This document shows, piece after piece, positions 34,418-43,745 of a stretch of DNA of 64,000 nucleotides. The notes beneath the pieces were generated by a model. That model ran no database searches. It saw nothing but the letters and a program-made list of their open reading frames with translations, and had not been told where the DNA came from. Both the position numbers and the translations under genes were made by a program. The stretch spans positions 124,001-188,000 of the forward strand of contig JACPNX010000023.1 in NCBI GenBank assembly GCA_016185275.1. Direction: 5' to 3'. This DNA is from Actinomycetota bacterium (GTDB lineage Bacteria; Actinomycetota; Acidimicrobiia; Acidimicrobiales; Iamiaceae). Numbering within the stretch: position 1 is the first letter of the stretch; every line of letters begins with the position of its first letter.

Positions 34418-35647
34418 ATGTCCCTGTTCAACCTCCTGGCAAAGATCCTGAGCGGTGCCTATTCGCTGACCGGCAACTACGGGTTGGCGATCATGCTGTT
34501 CACCCTGGCGGTGATGCTTCTGGTCACGCCGCTGACCCTCAAGGGCACCAAGTCCATGCTGGCGATGCAGAAGCTTCAGCCAGAGATCAAGAAGATCCAG
34601 ACGCGCTACAAGGACGACGTCACGAAGCGCAACGAAGAGATGATGCGCTTCTACAAGGAGAACAACATCAACCCGGTGGGCGGGTGCCTTCCTCTCGTCA
34701 TCCAGATGCCCATCTTCTTCGTGCTCTACCGAGTCCTCATCGGGCTGACGCAGCGCGCGCCGTACGGCTCCGACATGGGCCACGCCGCCGCCCGCGCACT
34801 GGGCAACCGGTCCGCCACGTTCGAGGCCTTCGGCCGGTTCAAGCCGTCGCACCTCGACAGCGGAAAGCTCTACGACGCGCTGCGCGGCTCACGCACCATG
34901 ACCTCGTTCGGGGTCAACCTCGCGGACAGCGCGTCGCAGACGCTGTCCCGTGGCGTCGGGAAGGCGCTTCCCTTTCTCATCCTCATCGGGGTCGTCGCCG
35001 CCTCCGGCTGGTACCAGCAGCGTCAGCTCCAGGCGCGGACGCCGGCAAGCGCCCAGAACCCGCAGCAGCAGATGATCATGAAGGTGATGCCCTTCTTCCT
35101 GCCGGTCATCTCGTTCGGCCTGCCCGCCGGAGTCGTCCTCTACTTCGTGGTCTCCAACCTCTACCGCATCGGTCAGCAGGGCTTCATCACACGAACGCTC
35201 TATGCCGACTCGTCCGGAGGCGCCATCTCGACCAAGGCCGTGGACACGACGGCGAAGGGCGCCGGTAACGCGTTGTCCAAGAAGACGATGCGGCAACAGA
35301 TAGCGGACCTCAAGGAACAGGCCGAACTGCCTCAACTAGGCCGGGCCGCGCGTGGCAAGCGCAGTGCGGAGCGCGAGAAGGCCACGTCGTCGAGCTCTCG
35401 GAGGTCTGCGGCCACCAGGCCGACCGGGAGCAAGGCGCGTAGCAGTGTGGCGACCGCGGCCTCGTCGGCCGGCGGTGCGGTGGCCCGCCCCACTCGGTCG
35501 TCGGGCGCCGGCGCGAAGATCGCCAAACCCGTCGACGCGGACGAGCAGCCGGTGCCGAGTCGGACCCCCCCGCCGCGAGCCGGCGCTCCGTCCCGCAAGC
35601 CGCCCACGACCGGTGCGAACCGGTCCAAGAAGAAGAAGCGGAGCTGA
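34418..35647 (+). CDS. yidC: Membrane protein insertase YidC/OxaI
   Basis: This encodes 409 residues with ATG and an AGAAGG site. Membrane helices are seen near residues 22-42, 88-112 and 180-200, plus the conserved QMPIFFVLYRVL and the FGLPAGVVLYFVVSNLYRIGQQ pair. The gram-positive type lacks the large periplasmic domain. The C-terminal 130 residues are a disordered Ser/Lys/Arg-rich tail, unusually long, probably contacting ribosomes. It inserts membrane proteins alone or with Sec. Confidence 0.94.
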   Translation: MSLFNLLAKILSGAYSLTGNYGLAIMLFTLAVMLLVTPLTLKGTKSMLAMQKLQPEIKKIQTRYKDDVTKRNEEMMRFYKENNINPVGGCLPLVIQMPIFFVLYRVLIGLTQRAPYGSDMGHAAARALGNRSATFEAFGRFKPSHLDSGKLYDALRGSRTMTSFGVNLADSASQTLSRGVGKALPFLILIGVVAASGWYQQRQLQARTPASAQNPQQQMIMKVMPFFLPVISFGLPAGVVLYFVVSNLYRIGQQGFITRTLYADSSGGAISTKAVDTTAKGAGNALSKKTMRQQIADLKEQAELPQLGRAARGKRSAEREKATSSSSRRSAATRPTGSKARSSVATAASSAGGAVARPTRSSGAGAKIAKPVDADEQPVPSRTPPPRAGAPSRKPPTTGANRSKKKKRS

Positions 35648-35651
35648 AGCC

Positions 35652-36572
35652 GTGGAGTGGGTTCAGACCACTGGTCGCACGCTCGACGAGGCCAAGACCG
35701 CTGCGTTGGACCAGCTGGGCGTCGAGGAAGCAGACGCCGAGTTCGAGATCCTCGCGGAGCCCAAGGCTGGGCTGTTCGGCCGGCTCCGGGGCGAGGCTCG
35801 ATTGCGGGCACGCATCCGGCCCCGGCAGCACCGACCCAAGCTCGAGCGGTGCGACCGGCGCCGCCGCAACGCTGAGCCGGCCGGCGAGACGCCATCAGCG
35901 TCGGACCCCGCGACGCCGTCGGTTTCAACCTCGGGCGCCAAGCGGCATGCACCTGCCGCACCTGCCGCCGAAGCCCAGCCCCGCCGGCGCAGCCCCCGAG
36001 CGAAGCCTTCCTCGCCGGTGCCGCCGAGCGCGACACGGGCCTCAGGCTCGGTAGCCCCGGCCGCCGAATCTCTCGATCACCGCCCCAAGGAGTCGACCAT
36101 GAGCGCCACCACCCCGACGTTGGATGAGCAAGCGTCACAGGTCGAGCAGTTCCTGCAGGGCCTGGTCGACGCCTTCGGTCTCGTAGGTACGGTCGAGCGC
36201 CGAGCGGTCGACGAGGAGACGGTCGAGTTGGCCGTTCTCGGAGACGACCTGGGTCTGCTCATCGGGCCGAAGGGCCAGACCATCCAGGCGTTGCACGAGC
36301 TCGCCCGCACGGTTCTGTACCGAGGTGGTGCGTTGGAGGGTCGGATCCGGATCGACGTCGGCGGATACCGTGAGCGCCGCCGGGCGGCGCTCGAGCGTTT
36401 CGCGACGCAGGTGGCCGAGTCGGTCCTCGCGTCGGGCCAAGCCAAGGCGCTCGAGCCGATGGCACCGCCCGACCGCAAGGTCGTCCACGACGTCATCAAC
36501 GGCATCGACGGCGTCGTCACGACCTCGGAGGGCGAAGAGCCGCGGCGCCGCGTCGTGGTGAGGCCGGCCTGA
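35652..36572 (+). CDS. jag: Jag/KhpB RNA-binding protein
   Basis: This encodes 306 residues from GTG at 35652. The Jag-N motif (VEWVQTTGRTLDEAKTAALD) with GLFGRLRGEARLRARIRP is followed by a disordered Pro/Ala linker (about 70-140). A KH domain has GLLIGPKGQTIQALHELART, and an R3H domain has APPDRKVVHDVINGIDGV. KhpB with KhpA binds RNA and influences cell elongation in Firmicutes. It sits directly after yidC, as usual. Confidence 0.92.
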   Translation: MEWVQTTGRTLDEAKTAALDQLGVEEADAEFEILAEPKAGLFGRLRGEARLRARIRPRQHRPKLERCDRRRRNAEPAGETPSASDPATPSVSTSGAKRHAPAAPAAEAQPRRRSPRAKPSSPVPPSATRASGSVAPAAESLDHRPKESTMSATTPTLDEQASQVEQFLQGLVDAFGLVGTVERRAVDEETVELAVLGDDLGLLIGPKGQTIQALHELARTVLYRGGALEGRIRIDVGGYRERRRAALERFATQVAESVLASGQAKALEPMAPPDRKVVHDVINGIDGVVTTSEGEEPRRRVVVRPA

Positions 36573-36651
36573 AGGTGGACCGGGCTGAGGTGGCGGCTGA
36601 TCTGGCGGCCGGCCGTGCAGGAAGAGCGGGCTCGGGGCCGTCGAAGGAACC

Positions 36652-37272
36652 GTGACGCCGAGGGCTGACGTGGCTCGGATCCTGCGTCGCAGTGCTGAGC
36701 TGGGATTGCTCGGACCCGCGGCGATCGAGGACCACATCGAGCGCTCCGCGGCCTTTGCCAGCGCCGTCGGCCAAGAGCCCGAACATGCTCTGGACCTCGG
36801 TGCAGGAGGGGGTGTGCCCGGGCTCGTGCTCGCGGCGCTCGCCTGGCGGCGATGCCACGTCGTGCTGGTCGACGCCGGATTGCGCCGAACGGTGTTCCTG
36901 CGGGACGCCGTTCGGGCGCTGGACCTCGAGCCCCGTGTTGCCGTTGTGCGCGGCAGAGCGGAGGAGGTGGGCCGGGATGGCGGGCACCGAGGTCACTATG
37001 ACGTTGTTGTCGCCAGGGCCTTCGGTCCCCCCGCCGTCGTGGCCGAATGCGGTGCGCCGCTGCTCGACGTCGGCGGCCGCCTCGTGGTCAGCGAACCGCC
37101 CGGATCCCCCGACCTGTCCCGCTGGCCGGAGCCCGGCTTGGCCCGCCTGGGTCTCGTCCCGATGTTCTCCATCGCTGACGGTCGGCGATTCGTGGAGCTA
37201 CGCCTCGTCACCCCGGTCTCCGAGAGGTTCCCCCGCCGAACGGGCGTCCCGGCCAAACGCCCGTTGTTTTGA
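36652..37272 (+). CDS. rsmG: 16S rRNA m7G527 methyltransferase
   Basis: This encodes 206 residues, GTG start. The SAM-binding motif is ALDLGAGGGVPGLVLA (about 45-60); then VLVDAGLRRTVFLRDAV and DVVVARAFGPP follow, typical of RsmG/GidB. It methylates G527 of 16S rRNA; loss gives low-level streptomycin resistance in relatives. It precedes parS and parA. Confidence 0.94.
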   Translation: MTPRADVARILRRSAELGLLGPAAIEDHIERSAAFASAVGQEPEHALDLGAGGGVPGLVLAALAWRRCHVVLVDAGLRRTVFLRDAVRALDLEPRVAVVRGRAEEVGRDGGHRGHYDVVVARAFGPPAVVAECGAPLLDVGGRLVVSEPPGSPDLSRWPEPGLARLGLVPMFSIADGRRFVELRLVTPVSERFPRRTGVPAKRPLF

Positions 37273-37278
37273 CCGGCC

Positions 37279-37294
37279 CGTTTCACGTGGAACA
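37279..37294 (+). promoter_or_regulatory. parS: parS site
   Basis: CGTTTCACGTGGAACA matches the parS consensus TGTTTCACGTGAAACA at 14 of 16 bases, and the GTTTCACGTGGAAC core is the common actinobacterial variant. It lies between rsmG and parA, near the origin, where ParB would load and spread. Confidence 0.85.
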
Positions 37295-37474
37295 TGCGGC
37301 AGGGGAGGTGCGGGGCAACCGGGACGATGCGGCGGAGGGCCGCAATGCGACGCCTTCCTGACGGCGTGGCCTACGGACCGCGCCGTCCCGCACAGGGACG
37401 AGCCGTTGCGTCGACCGGAGCGCGCGGGTGCCCGGCGCTTGACCGCCGCTCGCCGGGACGGCGAGGATGCCCCC

Positions 37475-38764
37475 GTGGCGCTTCCTCCTCGCGACGATCG
37501 GGCCCTGTGGGGCGACATCGTCCACGAGGGACAGCCCGAGGAATCGACCCCAGGCCGTGAGCTGATGCGGGCCGATGCCGCCGATCGGGCCGATCGGGCC
37601 GATGCCGAGCACGAGACCGGACCGGCCCCGGAATGTGGGACGTGGCCGGCGGCGGCGGCGAACGAGCCATATGCGGACGGCTGGCGGGCCCCGAGCGCGC
37701 CGCCTCCGGTCGCGCCGGCAGACGAGACGCCCGAGGGCGCTCCGGCCAGCTCGGTCCAGCGGTTCGGCGCGCCAGGCGCCCCACCCCGCCGAGGGGGTGA
37801 CGGCTCCGTGGTGCTCGGCACCCTCCAAGCCGGGGGCTCGGCCTCGGCGCAGCCCGGAGCGCCAGGACGCGACAGCGGCCTGGCCGTCGCTCCGGTCGCT
37901 GGCGGTGCGAGCGTCGCCGAGCCCGAGGACGCTGCGACACAAACCTCGGTGGCGGACGTGGCCGCCGAGCGTCCCAGCGCTCGTGCCCTTCCCAGGGTGA
38001 TCGCAGTAGCGAACCAGAAGGGCGGTGTGGGCAAGACGACGACCGCCATCAATCTCGGCGCTTGCCTGGCCGACCTCGGCTACCGAGTGCTCGTGGTCGA
38101 TCTCGACCCCCAGGGCAACGCCAGCACCGGCCTGGGCATCAACATCCGTGATCTTCAGACGTCGATGTACGACGTGGTCGTGAACGAGGTGGCGCTGGAC
38201 GACTGCATCGAGGCGACCTCGGTCCGAAACCTCTTCGTCGCTCCCGCCTGCCTCGAGCTGGCCGGGGCCGAGATCGAGCTGGTTCCCGCGTTCAGTCGTG
38301 AGCTTCGGCTACGCACGGCGCTGACCGAAGCGCTCGAGGACTACGACTTCGTGTTCATCGACTGCCCTCCCTCACTCGGCCTGCTCAGCGTCAACGGCTT
38401 GGCGGCGGCTTCGGAGGTGCTCGTCCCGATCCAGTGCGAGTACTTCGCACTGGAAGGGCTGGGGCAGCTCTTGAAGCACGTCGGCCTGGTCCAGAAGGGA
38501 CTCAACCCGACGCTCGAAGTCTCCACGATCGTCCTCGTCATGTACGACGCGAGGACCAACCTGTCGGACCAGGTTGTGCGCGAGGTGCGCGACCACTTCG
38601 GCGACAAGGTCTGTCGGCAAGTGGTCCCGCGTACCGTTCGGTTGTCCGAGGCGCCGTCGTTCGGGCAGCCGATTATCGCGTTCGATGCGACGTCCCGGGG
38701 AGCCATCGCCTACCGGGAGCTGGCCAAGGAGGTGAGCGGTGGTGCGCCGCAGCGGGCTAGGTAG
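37475..38764 (+). CDS. parA: Chromosome-partitioning ATPase ParA
   Basis: This encodes 429 residues from GTG at 37475 behind GCGAGGA; an ATG at 37565 is an alternative. About 175 N-terminal residues are disordered, with an acidic tandem tract (ADRADRADAEHE, from a GATCGGGCC repeat). The conserved ATPase then begins VIAVANQKGGVGKTTTAINL (deviant Walker A), with VLVVDLDPQGNASTG and FVFIDCPPSLGLLSVN. ParA with ParB-parS segregates origins. The long N-terminal tail may contact a polar scaffold; that is inference. Confidence 0.93.
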   Translation: MALPPRDDRALWGDIVHEGQPEESTPGRELMRADAADRADRADAEHETGPAPECGTWPAAAANEPYADGWRAPSAPPPVAPADETPEGAPASSVQRFGAPGAPPRRGGDGSVVLGTLQAGGSASAQPGAPGRDSGLAVAPVAGGASVAEPEDAATQTSVADVAAERPSARALPRVIAVANQKGGVGKTTTAINLGACLADLGYRVLVVDLDPQGNASTGLGINIRDLQTSMYDVVVNEVALDDCIEATSVRNLFVAPACLELAGAEIELVPAFSRELRLRTALTEALEDYDFVFIDCPPSLGLLSVNGLAAASEVLVPIQCEYFALEGLGQLLKHVGLVQKGLNPTLEVSTIVLVMYDARTNLSDQVVREVRDHFGDKVCRQVVPRTVRLSEAPSFGQPIIAFDATSRGAIAYRELAKEVSGGAPQRAR

Positions 38765-39647
38765 GGGCCTGGGAGCGCTCATCCCGGACGCCGCCGTCAC
38801 GGAGGCGGCCGAGGGCGAGGAGCTGGTCCTGCGGGACATTCCCGTGGGTCAGATCGGGCCGAATCCGCATCAACCGCGCAAGGCCTTCGACGAGGAGGCT
38901 CTCGGCTCGTTGACCGCGTCGGTCCGGGAGCTCGGTGTGCTGCAGCCGATCCTCGTGCGCCAAGCGGGCGTGGAGCGCTACGAGATCGTCGCCGGTGAGC
39001 GTCGGTGGCGGGCCGCGAAGCGGGCGGGCCTGCCGACCGTGCCCGCTCTGGTTCGGGCGGTGGACGACGACACCGCTCTCGAACACGCGCTGGTGGAGAA
39101 CCTGCATCGTGAGGATCTGAACCCGATGGAAGAGGCGGCCGCCTACCAGCAGCTGCTCGAGGACTTCGGGTTCACTCACGACGATCTGGCTCGCCGCGTG
39201 GGACGTAGCCGGTCGGCGGTGTCGAACACCCTGCGGCTCTTTCAGCTCCCTCCGACGATCCAGAGGATGGTCGCCGAGGGCCGGCTTTCGGCGGGCCACG
39301 CGCGAGCCCTGCTGGCCACGCCAGACCGGGCGTACCAGGAAGCCCTGGCTCGGCGGGCCGTGGTCGAGGACCTGTCGGTCCGCCAGGTCGAGGAGGCCGT
39401 GCGGGCGCGCAGCGCCGACGCCTCGTCGTCGGAGGAGGCCAGCGCAGCCGTCCCACCCGGACGCGAGCCCGCCCTACGAGCGCCCGGGCTCCTCGAGCTC
39501 GAAGAAGTGCTCTCGGATCGCTTGGAGACGCGCGTGAAGGTGATGATGGGCGCCAAGCGAGGTCGGGTCACGATCGAGTTCGCCGGTCTCGAGGACCTCG
39601 AGCGGATCTACCGGGCAATGACGGGTGCGTCAACTCCCAGGCGCTGA
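38739..39647 (+). CDS. parB: Chromosome-partitioning protein ParB
   Basis: This encodes 302 residues from GTG, overlapping parA by 26 bases. The N-terminal [12 protein letters not shown] box (ParA-stimulating) is followed by the CTP-binding region with [18 protein letters not shown] and [14 protein letters not shown], then a helix-turn-helix ([18 protein letters not shown]) and a C-terminal dimerisation domain. It binds parS and forms sliding clamps. Confidence 0.95.
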   Translation: MVRRSGLGRGLGALIPDAAVTEAAEGEELVLRDIPVGQIGPNPHQPRKAFDEEALGSLTASVRELGVLQPILVRQAGVERYEIVAGERRWRAAKRAGLPTVPALVRAVDDDTALEHALVENLHREDLNPMEEAAAYQQLLEDFGFTHDDLARRVGRSRSAVSNTLRLFQLPPTIQRMVAEGRLSAGHARALLATPDRAYQEALARRAVVEDLSVRQVEEAVRARSADASSSEEASAAVPPGREPALRAPGLLELEEVLSDRLETRVKVMMGAKRGRVTIEFAGLEDLERIYRAMTGASTPRR

Positions 39648-39675
39648 CGGACTCCGCCGCGAAGCGGCAAGTCCG
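39648..39675. terminator. Nested hairpin just after parB
   Basis: CGGACT pairs with AGTCCG, and inside it GCCGC-GAA-GCGGC forms a second stem (28 bases total), beginning the base after the parB stop. It is well placed as a terminator of the parAB transcript. No T-run is present. Confidence 0.6.
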
Positions 39676-39828
39676 GGTCTGCCGGTGAGGGCGCCGCTCA
39701 TCGCTTGCGTCCACCGATGAGCCGTTCCGCCCGACCCCCGTGGGAGCGTGTCCACGACGGTGATCCGGCTCGTACGGCCGCAGTCGCCCGGCCCAAGGCT
39801 GTGAAGGTGAGGGCCATGTCCATTGCAC

Positions 39829-39849
39829 ACAGGTTGTGGACAAACCTGT
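39829..39849. promoter_or_regulatory. Inverted repeat enclosing a consensus DnaA box
   Basis: ACAGGTT-gtggaca-AACCTGT has perfect 7-base arms. The centre carries TGTGGACAA (39835-39843), reverse complement TTGTCCACA, the best DnaA box in the window. It lies 25 bases beyond the cwlM-like stop, over 6 kb from dnaA, and could titrate DnaA or bind another dimeric regulator. Confidence 0.5.
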
Positions 39850-39873
39850 GGTGAACGGTCGACAGGCTGGACG

Positions 39874-40854
39874 TCAACCCTCGAGAGGATCGGCGACCCA
39901 CTCGATGAACGCTCGCCGGAGCATCTCGGCCAGCGCCGGGGTGGCCAGCACGACCTTGGCCGGCGGCCCGATCTCGCAGACGACGGACGGCATCCGGGTC
40001 TCACGCAGAACCGGCAGTCGCATGGGCAGGACCGCTCCCGCGCCGCCGAGCACTCCGCTCAGCGCGGTTGCCGTCACCTCCGCCAGGTGCGCTCCCCCAG
40101 CGGAGGCGAAGACGGCCGTGCCGTAGTACGCGCACCGGCAGCCGGGCTCGTCCCACAGCTGCAGGCCGATGTAGGCGTCGGCCCCGAACTCATTCGCCTC
40201 CGATGCGTGCTGCGAACCGTCCGGGTGCTGGCAGAGGATGACTCTGGCCCCCGCTTCGGTGACCGCCCTGCCGGTGGCGGAGGCCAGGGCGGCCAAGCCT
40301 CCGTACTCGCCGACCACCAACCGCCTGCCCGCAAGCTCGCGCGGAGCCGTGCGCAGCCGCTCCCTCTCGACGACGCCGCCCTTCACCTGGCCGGGCGCCC
40401 GGTCCCCGAGCCGGCCCAGGCTGGCGACGGTCTCGGGGCCGCATATTCCGTCCGTCGTCAGCCCGGTGTTGCGCTGGAAGTCGAGGAGCGCGTTCGCCGT
40501 TCGGGGCCCGAAGATTCCGTCGACCCGGTCTGCGAAGAAGCCGAGCCGGCCGAGCGCCTCCTGCAGTGCGGCGACGTCATCCCCGCGCAGCATCGGCGTC
40601 CGGTTGTAGAGCAGGCGCTCCCCCGGCCGGTATCCGGCCTCGACCAGCGCAGCCCACGTCTGGCGCCCGCAGATGCCGTCACTCCGCAACCCGCGGGCGG
40701 CCTGGAACCGCCGCACCGCTTCGACCGTGGCCTCGCCGAAGCAGTTGCCATCGGCCAGGCAGCCGGCGTATCCCGCGCGCGCGAGGCGTCGTTGGAGGTC
40801 CGCGACGGCCTCTCCGTCGTCACCGGCCCTGAGCGGCAGAGTGACGCGATCCAT
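39874..40854 (-). CDS. CwlM-like protein: two PG-binding domains plus pseudo-amidase
   Basis: This encodes 326 residues from the ATG at 40854. Two peptidoglycan_binding_1 domains (AVADLQRRLARAGYAG, about 12-75; DVAALQEALGRLGFFADRVDG, about 90-150) precede an Amidase_3 fold. Active amidases carry Zn ligands in DPGHGG and SIHANA motifs. Here these positions read VGEYGG and GLQLWD, while the C-terminal CEIGP Glu is kept. It is therefore probably catalytically dead. Its place beside trxA, trxB and parB matches mycobacterial CwlM, a non-enzymatic regulator of MurA. No signal peptide is present, in keeping with cytoplasmic action. Confidence 0.85.
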   Translation of the reverse strand: MDRVTLPLRAGDDGEAVADLQRRLARAGYAGCLADGNCFGEATVEAVRRFQAARGLRSDGICGRQTWAALVEAGYRPGERLLYNRTPMLRGDDVAALQEALGRLGFFADRVDGIFGPRTANALLDFQRNTGLTTDGICGPETVASLGRLGDRAPGQVKGGVVERERLRTAPRELAGRRLVVGEYGGLAALASATGRAVTEAGARVILCQHPDGSQHASEANEFGADAYIGLQLWDEPGCRCAYYGTAVFASAGGAHLAEVTATALSGVLGGAGAVLPMRLPVLRETRMPSVVCEIGPPAKVVLATPALAEMLRRAFIEWVADPLEG

Positions 40855-40952
40855 GGTGCGCCATCCTCCCACGCGCGATGCGGGGCGCCCGCACAGCGAG
40901 CGCCCCGCAATCGCATCCCGTGCCGAGTGGGTTGGTGGCTCCGGCCCGGCGG

Positions 40953-41279
40953 TTAGAGGACGTCGTCCAGCTCGGCGAGGAGCTGCTGCTTGCCCTTGGC
41001 ACCGACCAGCCGCTTCTGGGGGGCACCGTCCTTGAACACGATCAGCGTCGGGATGCTCATGACGTCGAAGCGGCGAGCGAGGTCAGGACTCTCGTCGACG
41101 TTGACCTTCGCCACCCTGAGCTTGCCTGCCCGCTCCTGCGCGATGTCTTCCAGGATGGGTGCGATCATCTTGCAGGGCCCGCACCACTCGGCCCAGAAGT
41201 CGACGATGACGGGCTCCGCGGAGCTGCCGATCGTCTCGTCGAACGTGGTGTCGCTCAAGGTGCTGATGCCCTCGGCCAT
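40953..41279 (-). CDS. trxA: Thioredoxin
   Basis: This encodes 108 residues starting MAEGISTLSDTTF behind AGGAGG. The active site FWAEWCGPCKMIAPIL and the cis-Pro SIPTLIVFKDG are standard. It reduces protein disulfides using TrxB. It lies 65 bases downstream of trxB on the same strand. Confidence 0.95.
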   Translation of the reverse strand: MAEGISTLSDTTFDETIGSSAEPVIVDFWAEWCGPCKMIAPILEDIAQERAGKLRVAKVNVDESPDLARRFDVMSIPTLIVFKDGAPQKRLVGAKGKQQLLAELDDVL

Positions 41280-41344
41280 GGTCTGTCCTCCTGTGGGGTT
41301 CGGCGTGGTCAACCCATGGGAGTGGGACAACCTTCCCGCCACGG

Positions 41345-42304
41345 TCAGGCGGTGCCTGCCTCGAGCCACCGCTCGGCGTCGATCGCGGCGGCGCACCCGG
41401 ATCCGGCAGCGGTGATGGCCTGGCGGTACACGTGATCCTGCACGTCGCCGCAGGCGAACACGCCGTCGACGTTCGTACGGGTGCCCGGGCCGGTGATGAG
41501 GTAGCCGCCGCCGTCCATCTCGAGCTGCCCCTTGAAGATGTCGGTGTTGGGCCGGTGGCCGATGGCCACGAACAAGCCGGTGGCCGCAAGCGGTGTGCGC
41601 TCACCGGTGAGGACGTCGCGCAGCGTGACCCCTTCGAGCTTGGTGTCGCCGTGGAGAGCCTCGACCACGGAGTTCCAGCGGAAGCGGATCTTGTCGTGAG
41701 CGAGGGCTCGGGCCTGCATGATCTTCGACGCCCGTAGCTCGTCTCGGCGGTGGACGATGGTGACGGAACGGGCGAACTTGGTGAGGAACAGCGCCTCCTC
41801 GACCGCCGAGTCGCCTCCGCCCACCACCACGATGTCGTGGTCACGGAAGAAGAAGCCATCGCAGGTCGCGCAGGTCGACACCCCATGGCCGACCAGCTCC
41901 TGCTCGCCCTCGAGGCCGAGCATCACGGGCTTCGCGCCGGTCGCGACGATGAGCGCTCGAGCCAGGTGGGTCGGCTCGTCGGCATGAGGGTCGCCGACCC
42001 AGAGGCCGAACGGAGACCGGGCCAGATCCACCCGCTCGACGCGGGCCATCTCGTAGGTCGTTCCGAAGCGTGCGGCCTGGTCCCGAAAGCGGGCCATCAG
42101 GTCGGGACCGAGAACCCCGTCGGGGAACCCCGGGAAGTTCTCCACCTCCGTGGTGGTCATGAGCGCGCCGCCGGGTTGGTCCGTCGTGGACGAGGGTTCG
42201 CCCTCGATCACCAGTGGCCCGAGGTCGGCCCGGGCTGCGTACAGCGCGGCAGTCAGGCCCGCCGGCCCCGAGCCGACGATGATCAGGTTCCTGACCTCGC
42301 TCAC
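41345..42304 (-). CDS. trxB: Thioredoxin reductase
   Basis: This encodes 319 residues. FAD-binding [17 protein letters not shown], redox centre CATCDG (residues near 140), NADPH-binding [15 protein letters not shown], and C-terminal [16 protein letters not shown] are all present. It regenerates thioredoxin with NADPH. It forms the trxB-trxA-cwlM row seen in mycobacteria. Confidence 0.96.
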   Translation of the reverse strand: MSEVRNLIIVGSGPAGLTAALYAARADLGPLVIEGEPSSTTDQPGGALMTTTEVENFPGFPDGVLGPDLMARFRDQAARFGTTYEMARVERVDLARSPFGLWVGDPHADEPTHLARALIVATGAKPVMLGLEGEQELVGHGVSTCATCDGFFFRDHDIVVVGGGDSAVEEALFLTKFARSVTIVHRRDELRASKIMQARALAHDKIRFRWNSVVEALHGDTKLEGVTLRDVLTGERTPLAATGLFVAIGHRPNTDIFKGQLEMDGGGYLITGPGTRTNVDGVFACGDVQDHVYRQAITAAGSGCAAAIDAERWLEAGTA

Positions 42305-42368
42305 ATGCCCTCCGTGTGGTTCGTCCGGGCTGGCGCAACCGCAAACCCCGAAGGGCTATTCCGGGGCC

Positions 42369-42797
42369 TCAGGCGCGCCGGGGCCGTGCGGCACGCCGAA
42401 GCGCCACCAGACCGGCGGTGCTGGCCATGGCGCCGACGAGTGCCTCGGCGATCCACAGGCCCCGCCCGGGCCGGTTCAGGTCGACGACACCGAGCAGGTC
42501 GGCGATGGCGATGCTCAGGCCCCGCACGAGGAGGATGGTGACCAGCACGAGAGCGGTCGTCCCGAGGATGGCCGCCAGCGCGCCGTAGACGAGGGCGCGG
42601 GTTGCGGTGATCGCCGGACCCGTCGTCTTGTCGCGGACCTGACCGACGACGCGGACGATGGTGTCCGCCGCCTGGGCGGGCCAGGCTTCACCGCCCGATG
42701 GGCCGCTCGGCTGAGGAGCGGTCGTCCCGGGCCGCGGCGGCGCGCCCAGATCGGGGCGACCGGTGCGGTGGGAGTGGTCGGCAAGTGGCTCGGCCAT
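42369..42797 (-). CDS. Small two-helix membrane protein
   Basis: This encodes 142 residues from the ATG at 42797. A disordered Pro/Gly N-terminus is followed by two hydrophobic segments (about 70-95, ALVYGALAAILGTTALVLVT, and about 110-130). The KTTGPAITATRALVYG stretch resembles phage-holin-superfamily or Pro-rich membrane proteins of actinobacteria. Function unknown. It lies between trxB and the anti-sigma gene. Confidence 0.65.
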   Translation of the reverse strand: MAEPLADHSHRTGRPDLGAPPRPGTTAPQPSGPSGGEAWPAQAADTIVRVVGQVRDKTTGPAITATRALVYGALAAILGTTALVLVTILLVRGLSIAIADLLGVVDLNRPGRGLWIAEALVGAMASTAGLVALRRAARPRRA

Positions 42798-42881
42798 GGG
42801 CGGCGAGCCTAGCCACGGGTGCCGGCGCACGGTGCCTCGTAGCTGCGACAACGCCACCGGCTCAGCGCCGACGGCCTCGGG

Positions 42882-43745
42882 TCAGCGCTCGATGGCGAAC
42901 TGGACGACGCACGAGGTCGGGTCCACGACCGACAGCTGGGTCTTCGGCGGGCGGCTGCCTTGAACCGGATTGCTCAGGATCAGCACCGGCCGGCCGGACA
43001 ACGTGGCCGAGGCGGCGGCGAGGGCGGGACCGAGGGCTCGCCCCGGCGATGAGCGCAAGACCTGGTCACAACGGGTGATCGCGCGGGGCAGCTGGGCGGT
43101 ACCGCTTCCCTCGGGGGTTGTGGTGCTGCCTGGCGCGTTGCGCCGCGCGAGCGTGCCGGGCTCCACCGAGGCCAGCGCCCGCGTGAGCTCCTGGCGGCCA
43201 CCGAACCGGCCGAGGTCCGGCAGTTCCGGCACGTTGCTCGGAGGAGCGTTCTGCTGGCGTCCGGCCGGCGTGGTCGGAGGACCTCCGGCGGACCGCTCGG
43301 TGGAGCCCGCCCCGCCAGCCCGGCCGGCCGCGCGCAGGTCGCCCCGCCCATCGCCCCGCCCTCTGCCGGTTGCGATCAGCGCGATGCCCGTGACCATCAG
43401 GATGACGAGCACCGCCGCCGCAATCGCCGGCGGCGGTAGCCAGCGGGGTCGTCCGCGGGTGCGCCGGCGCTCAGCGGCGAGGGCGGTGAGGGGCCGGGCG
43501 ATGGTTCTGTCGTCCTCGCCGGTGGCCTCGCGGTCAGCCGCGGCGAGCGCGGCCGCGAGCAGGCGCTGTCGATCCGCGTCGGTGAGGATCGGCTGCTCGC
43601 CCGCGAGCCGCTCGGACACCGACTGCAGCTCGGCCACGCGCCCCAGCAGCCTCGGGCTCGACTCCACCCGCGCCCGCTCGTCAGCGTCCGTCTCGCCGTC
43701 CAGGTAGGCCGACGCCAGCTCATCGTCGGGAAGGTGATCGTTCAT
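42882..43745 (-). CDS. Anti-sigma factor-like single-pass membrane protein
   Basis: This encodes 287 residues from an ATG overlapping the ECF sigma stop (ATGA). The N-terminal LPDDELASAYLDGETDADE is an anti-sigma-like helix bundle, but the His-x-x-x-Cys-x-x-Cys zinc motif is absent. One membrane helix lies near residues 95-118, followed by an exported Pro/Gly-rich linker and a folded domain. By position it equals the anti-SigM gene of mycobacteria. It should hold the sigma factor until an envelope signal is sensed. Confidence 0.75.
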   Translation of the reverse strand: MNDHLPDDELASAYLDGETDADERARVESSPRLLGRVAELQSVSERLAGEQPILTDADRQRLLAAALAAADREATGEDDRTIARPLTALAAERRRTRGRPRWLPPPAIAAAVLVILMVTGIALIATGRGRGDGRGDLRAAGRAGGAGSTERSAGGPPTTPAGRQQNAPPSNVPELPDLGRFGGRQELTRALASVEPGTLARRNAPGSTTTPEGSGTAQLPRAITRCDQVLRSSPGRALGPALAAASATLSGRPVLILSNPVQGSRPPKTQLSVVDPTSCVVQFAIER

